5,992 nucleotides of DNA. Origin: Bacillota bacterium. GTDB taxonomy: Bacteria; Bacillota; Bacilli; Bacillales_B; DSM-18226. The stretch lies in the NCBI GenBank assembly GCA_030705665.1, contig JAUZQA010000264.1, positions 1 through 5,992 on the forward strand, in the 5' to 3' direction. This document shows positions 1 to 4,971 of the stretch, one piece after another (within the stretch, counting starts at the first letter, position 1; each line of letters starts with the position of its first letter). A model generated the notes under the pieces. That model made no database searches. It was not told where the DNA came from and worked only from the letters and a program-made list of their open reading frames with translations. The translations under genes and the position numbers were made by a program.

Positions 1-1497
1 ATTATTTTTTCTGGAAAGAGCGATAGACCAGTTTATCTTTACATTGAGGATGGAAAAGCGGAATTACATGATGCTTCAGAGTATTGGGGAAAAAGTACAC
101 GTGAAACGGTTAAAGCATTTAAAGAAAAATATGGTGAAGAAGATCTAAGTGTCATGACGATCGGCGTTGCCGGTGAAAAATTGGTCCGCTTTGCCGGTAT
201 TATGAATGAACTAGATCGTTCAGCAGGCCGTGGTGGAACAGGAGCAGTTGCAGGGTATAAAAATTTAAAAGCAATTGTTATTAAAGCGGCACAAAAAGGC
301 AATATGCAGGAACCTAAACTTCCAGATGACTATAAAAAAGCTAACAAGAATGCAGTGAAAGCAATTCTTGAAGGCGGTCTGACAGCTCCAAGAAAAGGCG
401 GACTTTCTGTTTACGGTACAAACGTTTTAATGAATATTCTTAATGAAGTGGGGGGCCTCCCTACGAAAAACTCCCAGCTTTCACATTGGGATGAAGCCGA
501 TAAAACGAGCGGTGAATATTTCGTAGAGAATTTACTTGTTGCAAACAATGCCTGCCATGCATGTCCAGTAGCTTGTAAAATTGAAGTAGAAGTAAAAGAC
601 GGACCATATAAAACAAGGGTAGAGAGTATTGAGTATGAATCTGCATGGGCATTTGGTTCGAACTGTCTATTAAGTGATGCCAAACCCATTGCCAAACTTG
701 TTGATTTATGTAATGAATATGGTTATGACACAATTGAACTTGGGCACTGTTTCTCTATAACCATGGAAGCATCAGAAAAAGGAATCATTTCCGAGAAGCT
801 TGAGTGGGGCGATGCGGATGGAATGATTGCTTTAGCACAAAAAATTGCTTTCCGTGAAGGCATTGGCGACACTCTTGCAGAAGGACCTGCACATGCTGCT
901 GCAGCTTGGGGTGCACCTGAGATCTCGATGTCCGTTAAAGGGCAATCGATTCCAGCTTATGACCCGCGCGGTGTTCAGGGTATTGGTTTGGGTTATGCAA
1001 CCAGTAACCGTGGTGCCTGCCATGTTCGCGGTTATACCATTGCCAGTGAAATTGCCGGTATTCCTGAGCCTACTGACCGGACTGTGCCAGAAGGAAAAGG
1101 TGCATTGTTGAAGATATTCCAAGACTTACTTGCTTTCTCTGATTCCATGGATATTTGTAAGTTTTCTTCCTTCTCTGAAAATGCCGATAACTACGCTGAA
1201 CAATACAGCGGCATGACAGGAATTCAGCTGACGGCTGATGATGTTATGAAGGCAGGAGAGCGGATTTATAACTTGGAGCGCCATTATAATAACCTTGCCG
1301 GTTTCAATAAACGTGAGGATGACTTCCTTCCTAAGCGGTTCACTGAGGAACCTGCTTCAGGAAACAGTGCTGGTATGGTCAGCCGCATGGATATTATGCT
1401 TGATGAATATTATCAAGTCCGCGGCTGGAATGACGGGGTTGTTTCGGAAGAAAAGCTTGCCGAGCTTGGAATCGTTGATACTGGAGTATCTAAGTAA
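1..1497 (+). CDS. Aldehyde:ferredoxin oxidoreductase (tungsten/molybdenum pterin enzyme), C-terminal part; 5' end outside window
   Basis: The frame is open from base 1, so this is a 498-residue C-terminal part of a family usually near 600 residues; about 100 N-terminal residues are missing. The ATG at 154 is internal, because conserved AOR sequence precedes it. Numbering from base 1, residues 75-90 hold the pterin-contact stretch AGRGGTGAVAGYKNLK. Residues 185, 188 and 192 form the CxxCxxxC cluster motif (bases 553-576). Residues 321-344 hold the conserved run from DPRG through TSNRGACH. Cys386 (codon 1156) sits where the fourth Fe4S4 ligand lies in Pyrococcus furiosus AOR. The family oxidises aldehydes to carboxylic acids in the cytoplasm, passing electrons through the cluster to ferredoxin, with a W- or Mo-bis-pyranopterin cofactor. 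Metal and substrate cannot be read from the sequence. A MoaD-type sulfur carrier is encoded convergently next door, which fits cofactor supply. Confidence 0.95.
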   Translation: MIFSGKSDRPVYLYIEDGKAELHDASEYWGKSTRETVKAFKEKYGEEDLSVMTIGVAGEKLVRFAGIMNELDRSAGRGGTGAVAGYKNLKAIVIKAAQKGNMQEPKLPDDYKKANKNAVKAILEGGLTAPRKGGLSVYGTNVLMNILNEVGGLPTKNSQLSHWDEADKTSGEYFVENLLVANNACHACPVACKIEVEVKDGPYKTRVESIEYESAWAFGSNCLLSDAKPIAKLVDLCNEYGYDTIELGHCFSITMEASEKGIISEKLEWGDADGMIALAQKIAFREGIGDTLAEGPAHAAAAWGAPEISMSVKGQSIPAYDPRGVQGIGLGYATSNRGACHVRGYTIASEIAGIPEPTDRTVPEGKGALLKIFQDLLAFSDSMDICKFSSFSENADNYAEQYSGMTGIQLTADDVMKAGERIYNLERHYNNLAGFNKREDDFLPKRFTEEPASGNSAGMVSRMDIMLDEYYQVRGWNDGVVSEEKLAELGIVDTGVSK

Positions 1498-1511
1498 ACA
1501 GTCAATTTCAT

Positions 1512-1553
1512 AAAGAAAAGACTTCTGCATACTGTTGCAGAAGTCTTTTCTTT
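1512..1553. terminator. Bidirectional terminator between AOR and the moaD operon
   Basis: A perfect 18-bp inverted repeat (arms 1512-1529 and 1536-1553) surrounds a 6-nt loop. The outer stem is A-rich on one arm and T-rich on the other, so both strands end the hairpin in a T-rich run. It starts 14 nt after the AOR stop. The stop codon of the opposing 90-residue gene (1552-1554) overlaps the right arm. It can therefore serve both convergent transcripts. Confidence 0.9.
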
Positions 1554-1824
1554 ATCCGCCGACTCTAGTCGTTTTCTTTCGATAGTTTTTGATTAATTGA
1601 TCGAGTATTTCCTCATTGTTAGCAATAAAACGAATCTTCACAGCGTTTACATGGAAGCTGGATGTTATGGTGATCATCTCTTCACTTAAGATTTCTGCTT
1701 TCCAGGTCAAAGCCTCAAACAGATAAGGGAAAGAATCAGAAACCTTTTCAGCACCCAAGTCCTCAAAATACATCCCAAGATGTGAGAGTTTTATTCCACG
1801 AAACTCAAGTTCTTTATTTGCCAT
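1552..1824 (-). CDS. 90-residue protein of unknown function, translationally coupled to moaD; ends in Gly-Gly
   Basis: I chose the ATG at 1824-1822, which begins MANKELEFRGIKLSHLG. It lies 1 nt after the moaD stop with a GGCGG-type Shine-Dalgarno inside the end of moaD. A longer reading from 1935 would add 37 residues that overlap moaD and look like its shadow. The product is 90 residues, soluble, with alternating beta-like and helix-like stretches, no cysteine, and the C-terminus KTTRVGG. I do not recognise it firmly. From memory, some bacteria such as Thermus carry a MoaD-related protein with an extra C-terminal domain (DUF1952-like), and the order here, MoaD then a ~90-residue unit, suggests the same domain as a separate gene; this is inference. 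Close coupling points to a role with MoaD in pterin cofactor assembly for AOR. The terminal Gly-Gly could also mean it is a carrier itself. Confidence 0.75.
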   Translation of the reverse strand: MANKELEFRGIKLSHLGMYFEDLGAEKVSDSFPYLFEALTWKAEILSEEMITITSSFHVNAVKIRFIANNEEILDQLIKNYRKKTTRVGG

Positions 1825-1825
1825 C

Positions 1826-2104
1826 TCAGCCGCCAGCCACCGGCGGAAAAAGAGCAAACTGATCCTCTTCAGTAACTTTCGTTTCAAAGCCGTCAAGATG
1901 AATAATATTTCTGCCATTGATGAAGACATGTACAAAGGGTTTTAATGTTCTCTCAGGTGTAAAAATCTCTTCCTCCAAAGCTGGAAAGTTCTTAACCAAT
2001 TGTTCAAGAATATCGATGACTCGATTACCGTTTACTTTAATGTTAACCGAAACTCCTCCGCAAATTTTTCGAAGGCTAGCAAAAACTTTAACGAGCACAA
2101 CCAT
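1826..2104 (-). CDS. MoaD/ThiS-family sulfur carrier protein (small subunit of molybdopterin synthase type)
   Basis: The 92-residue product has the beta-grasp pattern of MoaD: the N-terminal strand VLVKVFASLRKICGG, a middle helix around DILEQLVKNFPAL, the strand HVFINGRNI, and the C-terminal FPPVAGG. The final Gly-Gly is the residue pair that is adenylated and thiocarboxylated, and MoaD then gives sulfur to precursor Z to build the dithiolene of molybdopterin. Its length fits the family. The ATG at 2104-2102 has GAGAGGAG at 2115-2122, 10 nt away, slightly long. It is the first gene of a two-gene operon with the 90-residue gene. Its position opposite AOR suggests a carrier dedicated to the AOR cofactor rather than the housekeeping MoaD, but the genome's other moa genes are not visible. 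A ThiS or other beta-grasp role is less likely given the neighbour. Confidence 0.9.
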   Translation of the reverse strand: MVVLVKVFASLRKICGGVSVNIKVNGNRVIDILEQLVKNFPALEEEIFTPERTLKPFVHVFINGRNIIHLDGFETKVTEEDQFALFPPVAGG

Positions 2105-2131
2105 CCCAAAGCCACTCCTCTCTATACTTCC

Positions 2132-2161
2132 ATAATAAGGCTAGTCGTCCAAGTTTGTCAT
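2132..2161 (-). promoter_or_regulatory. Candidate sigma-A promoter of the moaD operon
   Basis: Read on the minus strand, a -35 like ATGACA (2161-2156, 5 of 6 to TTGACA) is followed after 18 nt by TATTAT (2137-2132, 5 of 6 to TATAAT). The predicted start near 2125 lies just before the Shine-Dalgarno at 2115-2122, giving a short leader. It sits just downstream of the terminator of the preceding gene, as expected for an independent transcription unit. Confidence 0.5.
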
Positions 2162-2165
2162 CCAT

Positions 2166-2195
2166 AAAAAACTGCGATTCCATTTGGAATCGCAG
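2166..2195 (-). terminator. Intrinsic terminator of the GS39-like dehydrogenase gene
   Basis: A 10-bp stem (2172-2181 with 2186-2195) and 4-nt loop, GC-containing, are followed on the minus strand by six T residues (2171-2166). It begins about 12 nt after the stop codon at 2209-2207. On the plus strand no T-run follows, so it works for the minus strand only. Confidence 0.88.
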
Positions 2196-2206
2196 GTAAA
2201 CAAATT

Positions 2207-3073
2207 TTATCCGTTTATAATGGTTCCGCCATTTACGTGGATCATTTGACCGCTCACATAGGAGGCGTCCTCTGAGGCAAGGAAAACATAGCTTGGTGCC
2301 AGTTCACATGGCTGTCCGGCCCGTCCTAAAGGTGTGTCCGAACCAAAGGTCTCCACCTGGTCTGCTGTAAAGGTCGAAGGGATCAGGGGTGTCCAAATCG
2401 GTCCCGGTGCCACTCCATTTACACGAATTCCTTGGGGGGCCAATGATTTGGCGAGTGACCGTGTAAACGTAACAATCGCCCCTTTAGTTGCCGAATAATC
2501 CAGTAATTGTTCATTTCCTTCATAGGCGGTAATGGATGCTGTATTAATGATGGATGCCCCCTTTTGCAAATGGGGAAGAACCGCTTTTGTCATATAAAAA
2601 AAGGAAAAGATATTGGTTCGGAAAGTTTTTTCCAGCTGCTCTGCTGTTATATCGATAAGACTTTTTTGTGGATGCTGTTCAGCGGCATTGTTAACGAGAA
2701 TATCAATTTTTCCAAAGTCCGTTTTTATTTTCTGAACGGTATCTTGGCAAAATGGTTCTGACCCGATATCTCCTGAAAAAAGCAGACATTTTCGGCCTTC
2801 TGCTTCAATTAGTTTCTTCGTTTCCTCCGCATCAGGAGTTTCCTCTAAATACACAATCGCCACATCTGCCCCTTCTTTAGCAAAGTAAATGGAAACAGCT
2901 TTGCCGATTCCACTGTCACCGCCAGTGATGATCGCTGTTTTGTTAACTAATTTTCCGCTTCCCTTGTAATTGGGCTGAACGGAGATTGGCTTTGGATTCA
3001 TTTCACTTTCAAGCCCTGGCTGGTGGTTTTGATGCTGCGGCGGGAATACCTTCTTTTTTTGTTGGTTACTCAT
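2207..3073 (-). CDS. ydaD: SDR-family oxidoreductase, resembling B. subtilis general stress protein 39 (YdaD)
   Basis: The 288-residue product starts MSNQQKKKVFPPQHQNHQPG, the hydrophilic N-terminal tail typical of the GS39/YhdF group of short-chain dehydrogenases. A Rossmann fold follows: TGGDSGIG at 50-57 binds NAD(P), and NNAA at 128-131 replaces the usual NNAG. The catalytic set is complete: Asn154, Ser180, Tyr193 in YSATK and Lys197. The substrate is unknown. The group carries out NAD(P)-dependent alcohol/carbonyl conversion in the cytoplasm and in B. subtilis is induced by sigma B under stress. The ATG at 3073-3071 is chosen because GGAGGGTGAT precedes it with 7-nt spacing; an upstream in-frame ATG at 3181 adds 36 residues with no family match and starts inside the yajQ terminator. 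The gene is flanked by its own terminator and a likely own promoter, so it is monocistronic. Confidence 0.93.
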   Translation of the reverse strand: MSNQQKKKVFPPQHQNHQPGLESEMNPKPISVQPNYKGSGKLVNKTAIITGGDSGIGKAVSIYFAKEGADVAIVYLEETPDAEETKKLIEAEGRKCLLFSGDIGSEPFCQDTVQKIKTDFGKIDILVNNAAEQHPQKSLIDITAEQLEKTFRTNIFSFFYMTKAVLPHLQKGASIINTASITAYEGNEQLLDYSATKGAIVTFTRSLAKSLAPQGIRVNGVAPGPIWTPLIPSTFTADQVETFGSDTPLGRAGQPCELAPSYVFLASEDASYVSGQMIHVNGGTIING

Positions 3074-3080
3074 GCAATCA

Positions 3081-3086
3081 CCCTCC
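3081..3086 (-). promoter_or_regulatory. Strong Shine-Dalgarno that fixes the start of the GS39-like gene
   Basis: On the minus strand GGAGGG, continuing as GGAGGGTGAT, is nearly a full complement to the 16S rRNA tail and lies 7 nt before the ATG at 3073. It rules out the longer frame that starts at 3181. Confidence 0.85.
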
Positions 3087-3104
3087 ATTTCATCTATTTT
3101 CATA

Positions 3105-3129
3105 ATTCCTTTATTTGCTGAGAACAAAC
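3105..3129 (-). promoter_or_regulatory. Candidate sigma-B promoter of the GS39-like gene
   Basis: On the minus strand GTTTGT (3129-3124) is followed after 13 nt by AGGAAT (3110-3105). These match the sigma-B patterns GTTTAA at 4 of 6 and GGGWAW at 5 of 6. The expected start near 3097 gives a ~25-nt leader. B. subtilis GS39 is a known sigma-B regulon member, which adds weight. An overlapping sigma-A reading is also possible: TTGTTC (3127-3122), 17 nt, TATGAA (3104-3099). Confidence 0.4.
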
Positions 3130-3161
3130 GTGGAAATAGATGGATGAAAGAGATTTTCCCC

Positions 3162-3195
3162 AAAAAAAATGCGAAAAGCAAAAGGCTTTTCGCAT
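3162..3195 (-). terminator. Intrinsic terminator of the yajQ-like gene
   Basis: An 11-bp perfect stem (3169-3179 with 3185-3195) and a 5-nt loop are followed on the minus strand by eight T residues (3169-3162). The hairpin begins at the base next to the stop codon (3198-3196), so there is no spacer between stop and stem. Confidence 0.9.
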
Positions 3196-3687
3196 CTACC
3201 TGTAATTAATAAATTGAACATCAATAGTAAGATCTGCTGCTTTTACGGCAGCAATGATTTGCTGGAGATCATCGAGGCTTTTACCGCTAACCCGAACTTG
3301 GTCGTCCTGTATTTGACTTTTTACTTTTAAGCCGCTGTTTTTAATAACCGTATTAATCTTTTTAGCGTTTTCCTTGTCAATCCCTTGAACAAGCTTAGCT
3401 CTTTGACGAACTGTTCCACCTGAGGCTTTTTCAATCTTAGCATAATCAAGGTTCCTAATCGGAACACCTCTTTTAATCAGTTTTCCAAGCAATACGTCCT
3501 TAAGCTGATCCAATTTGTATTCATCATCAGATATTAAAACCAGCTCCTCTTTATCGAGTGAGACCTCGCTTTTACTTCCCTTGAAATCATAACGGGTTTG
3601 AATTTCCTTCATCGTTTGTGTAATCGCATTGGTTACTTCTGAAAAATCTACTTTGGATACAATATCAAATGAACTATCTTTGGCCAT
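3196..3687 (-). CDS. yitK: YajQ-family nucleotide-binding protein (YitK-like, UPF0234)
   Basis: The 163-residue product equals the usual family length. It opens [20 protein letters not shown], and RYDFKGSK lies near residues 32-39; both are hallmarks of YajQ. The fold in solved relatives is two ferredoxin-like domains, and here [17 protein letters not shown] near the middle and the C-terminal DVQFINYR match it. YajQ proteins bind nucleotides or RNA, and in Xanthomonas a member binds cyclic di-GMP; the role in Bacillus is not settled. The start ATG has GGAGG at 3699-3695 with 7-nt spacing. The gene is divergent from the CvfB/YitL-like gene, and I recall the same neighbour pair, yitK and yitL, in B. 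subtilis. I could not identify a convincing promoter upstream. Confidence 0.95.
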   Translation of the reverse strand: MAKDSSFDIVSKVDFSEVTNAITQTMKEIQTRYDFKGSKSEVSLDKEELVLISDDEYKLDQLKDVLLGKLIKRGVPIRNLDYAKIEKASGGTVRQRAKLVQGIDKENAKKINTVIKNSGLKVKSQIQDDQVRVSGKSLDDLQQIIAAVKAADLTIDVQFINYR

Positions 3688-3761
3688 ATAAAAACCTCCG
3701 AATTTTTATATCTTTCATTTTAGTGATAAAATAGATAAACTTTTTTGGGATTACATTTCCC

Positions 3762-3790
3762 TTTACGTTTTCATTATAGTAAAATATAGC
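3762..3790 (+). promoter_or_regulatory. Candidate promoter of the cvfB/yitL-like gene
   Basis: TTTACG (3762-3767, 4 of 6) and TATAGC (3785-3790, 4 of 6) are separated by 17 nt. The start would fall near 3797, about 50 nt before the TTG start codon. A second -10-like hexamer, TATAGT (3775-3780), lies inside the spacer, so the exact promoter is uncertain. Confidence 0.3.
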
Positions 3791-3832
3791 AGTCCAAACA
3801 ACCTTTTGGAATAAGTACCATAAAAAAGAAGT

Positions 3833-3838
3833 GAGGAG
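3833..3838 (+). promoter_or_regulatory. Shine-Dalgarno that selects the TTG start of the cvfB/yitL-like gene
   Basis: GAGGAG lies 7 nt before TTG at 3846. The upstream in-frame GTG at 3831 would make this site part of the coding region (encoding Arg-Arg) and has no good site of its own. Confidence 0.85.
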
Positions 3839-3845
3839 AATCAAT

Positions 3846-4709
3846 TTGCCTTTAATCGAATTAGTTGGACAAGTTGCTAATTTAACGGTTGCCCGAAAAG
3901 CACCATTTGGCTTTTTTTTAACTGATGGACATGAAGATGTATTGTTGCATATAAATGAAACAGATCATGAGTATGAAGAAGGGGAGAGCCTGGATGTTTT
4001 TCTATATCCGGATTCGCAAGGGAGAATCGCAGCTACTACCGTTATCCCAACAGTGTTGGCCGGCAAATACAATTGGGTGAAGGTAACAGATATTAAGCCT
4101 GGAATTGGTGTGTTTTTAGATATTGGTATCCAAAAAGATTTATTGCTCGGGGAAGAAGATCTGCCAGCCCATAAATCTGTATGGCCTGCGCTTGGCGATA
4201 TGCTTTATATTACCTTACGGGTAAACCGTAATTATCGGTTATATGCCAAACTTGCAAGTGATCAGGTGATTCATTCCATTTCAGTAAAAGCAACCCGTAA
4301 GGACTATAATAAAAATGTCCAAGGTCACATTTATCGCACAGCCAAGGTTGGCAGCTGGGTATATACAATCGAAGGCTTTAAAGGCTTTATTCATGAATCA
4401 CAGCGCTTGACTGAGCCGCGTCTGGGGGAAAAAGTCGAAGGGCGGATTATTGATGTGAAGGAAGACGGGACAATCAATGTGTCATTACTGGCTCGTAAGG
4501 AAGATGCACTCGAGCAGGATGCAAAGATGATTTACGATTATTTAGTCAGCAGAAATGGTGCCATGCCATTTAATGATAAAAGTATGCCTGAGGATATTCA
4601 AGAGCGTTTCCAGCTTAGTAAAGGAGCATTTAAACGTGCATTAGGAAAGCTATTGAAAGAGGGAAAAATCTATCAAGAAGGCGTATGGACCTATTTAAAG
4701 AAAGATTGA
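3846..4709 (+). CDS. yitL: CvfB/YitL-like RNA-binding regulator with S1 repeats and C-terminal winged helix
   Basis: From the TTG start the product is 287 residues, MPLIELVGQVANLTVARKAP onward. It shows three S1/OB-type units, roughly residues 1-65, 70-140 and 150-217. The first carries FGFFLTDG and VLLHINET, the second VKVTDIKPGIGVFLDIGIQKDLLL, and the third VEGRIIDVKEDGTINVSL. A winged-helix domain follows at about 222-285, ending GKIYQEGVWTYLKKD. This layout is that of CvfB of Staphylococcus aureus and YitL of B. subtilis. CvfB binds RNA and affects expression of virulence genes; the RNA targets in Bacillus are unclear. The protein is cytoplasmic with no signal peptide. It is divergent from the yajQ-like gene and followed by its own terminator, so it is probably monocistronic. 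Confidence 0.93.
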   Translation: MPLIELVGQVANLTVARKAPFGFFLTDGHEDVLLHINETDHEYEEGESLDVFLYPDSQGRIAATTVIPTVLAGKYNWVKVTDIKPGIGVFLDIGIQKDLLLGEEDLPAHKSVWPALGDMLYITLRVNRNYRLYAKLASDQVIHSISVKATRKDYNKNVQGHIYRTAKVGSWVYTIEGFKGFIHESQRLTEPRLGEKVEGRIIDVKEDGTINVSLLARKEDALEQDAKMIYDYLVSRNGAMPFNDKSMPEDIQERFQLSKGAFKRALGKLLKEGKIYQEGVWTYLKKD

Positions 4710-4742
4710 AAACAAGCATAAAACGGGTGCTTGTTTTTTTTT
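4709..4742 (+). terminator. Intrinsic terminator of the cvfB/yitL-like gene
   Basis: A 10-bp stem (4709-4718 with 4728-4737) encloses a 9-nt loop, and the T-run continues from 4734 to 4742. The left arm begins at the last base of the stop codon. Confidence 0.88.
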
Positions 4743-4756
4743 ACATACTCTTGGCA

Positions 4757-4781
4757 GTTTAACAAAAACTATTGTTTGTAA
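4757..4781 (+). promoter_or_regulatory. Candidate stress-type (sigma-B-like) promoter of the small DUF3941-like gene
   Basis: GTTTAA (4757-4762) is a perfect sigma-B -35. After 13 nt comes TTGTAA (4776-4781), 4 of 6 to GGGWAW. TTGGCA at 4751 could be a sigma-A -35 but has no matching -10. The match is partial and no experiment is known to me. Confidence 0.25.
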
Positions 4782-4807
4782 CCTAGGTAAAAGAAAGGGG
4801 ATCTACA

Positions 4808-4939
4808 ATGCCGCATACTTCTGATAACGATAAAAAAGCACAGGACAATAACGCCCTCCGCCATGAAAAAAATATGATGCGTGAGAAGAATCGAACAAGA
4901 GGAAAAAATCAGTACTCCAAGAAAACAGATCATTTATAA
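4808..4939 (+). CDS. Small hydrophilic protein, DUF3941-like (43 residues)
   Basis: ATG at 4808 with AAAGGGG at 4794-4800 (7-nt spacing) opens a 43-codon frame, MPHTSDNDKKAQDNN to KNQYSKKTDHL, ending at TAA 4937-4939. Nearly half the residues are charged; there is no cysteine, signal peptide or hydrophobic stretch, so it is probably disordered and soluble. The pattern of a DNDKKA start, an ALRHEKNMMREKNR centre and a YSKKTDHL end is what I recall for the Bacillus DUF3941 family, whose function is unknown. The gene stands between two strong terminators with its own ribosome site, so it is a separate transcription unit. Small basic proteins of this kind in Bacillus are often stress- or sporulation-linked, but nothing here proves it. 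Confidence 0.8.
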   Translation: MPHTSDNDKKAQDNNALRHEKNMMREKNRTRGKNQYSKKTDHL

Positions 4940-4971
4940 AAAATGAGTGAGGGGGTCCTCACTCATTTTTT
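4938..4971. terminator. Bidirectional terminator shared by the DUF3941-like gene and degV
   Basis: A perfect 15-bp stem (4938-4952 with 4957-4971) with a 4-nt loop carries six A on one side and six T on the other, so it terminates in both directions. The plus gene's stop (4937-4939) overlaps the left arm, and the minus gene's stop (4965-4963) lies inside the right arm. Confidence 0.92.

Noticed and set aside
411..1122. Several antisense and off-frame open frames inside the AOR gene
   Set aside because: They lack ribosome sites and family motifs, and they lie wholly inside a strongly conserved coding region.
154..1497. AOR starting at the ATG at 154
   Set aside because: The frame is open to base 1 and the residues before 154, such as RPVYLYIEDGKAELHDAS, are typical AOR sequence. 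The gene is cut by the window edge, not short.
1552..1935. A 127-residue frame covering the moaD-linked small gene
   Set aside because: The extra 37 residues overlap moaD out of frame, have no separate ribosome site and look like a shadow. The ATG at 1824 fits translational coupling.
2207..3181. A 324-residue reading of the dehydrogenase
   Set aside because: The upstream ATG lies in the terminator of the previous gene. The family N-terminus MSNQQKKK and a strong Shine-Dalgarno place the start at 3073.
3747..3761. GGGA...TCCC inverted repeat between the yajQ-like and cvfB-like genes
   Set aside because: Only a 4-bp arm with a 7-nt spacer, which is expected by chance in such a spacer.
3831..4709. 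A GTG start for the cvfB/yitL-like gene
   Set aside because: It would translate the gene's own Shine-Dalgarno. The TTG at 3846, 7 nt after GAGGAG, gives the family N-terminus MPLIELVG.
4781..4788. 8-bp palindrome ACCTAGGT upstream of the small gene
   Set aside because: Too short and not extendable; no second copy was seen, so an operator cannot be claimed.
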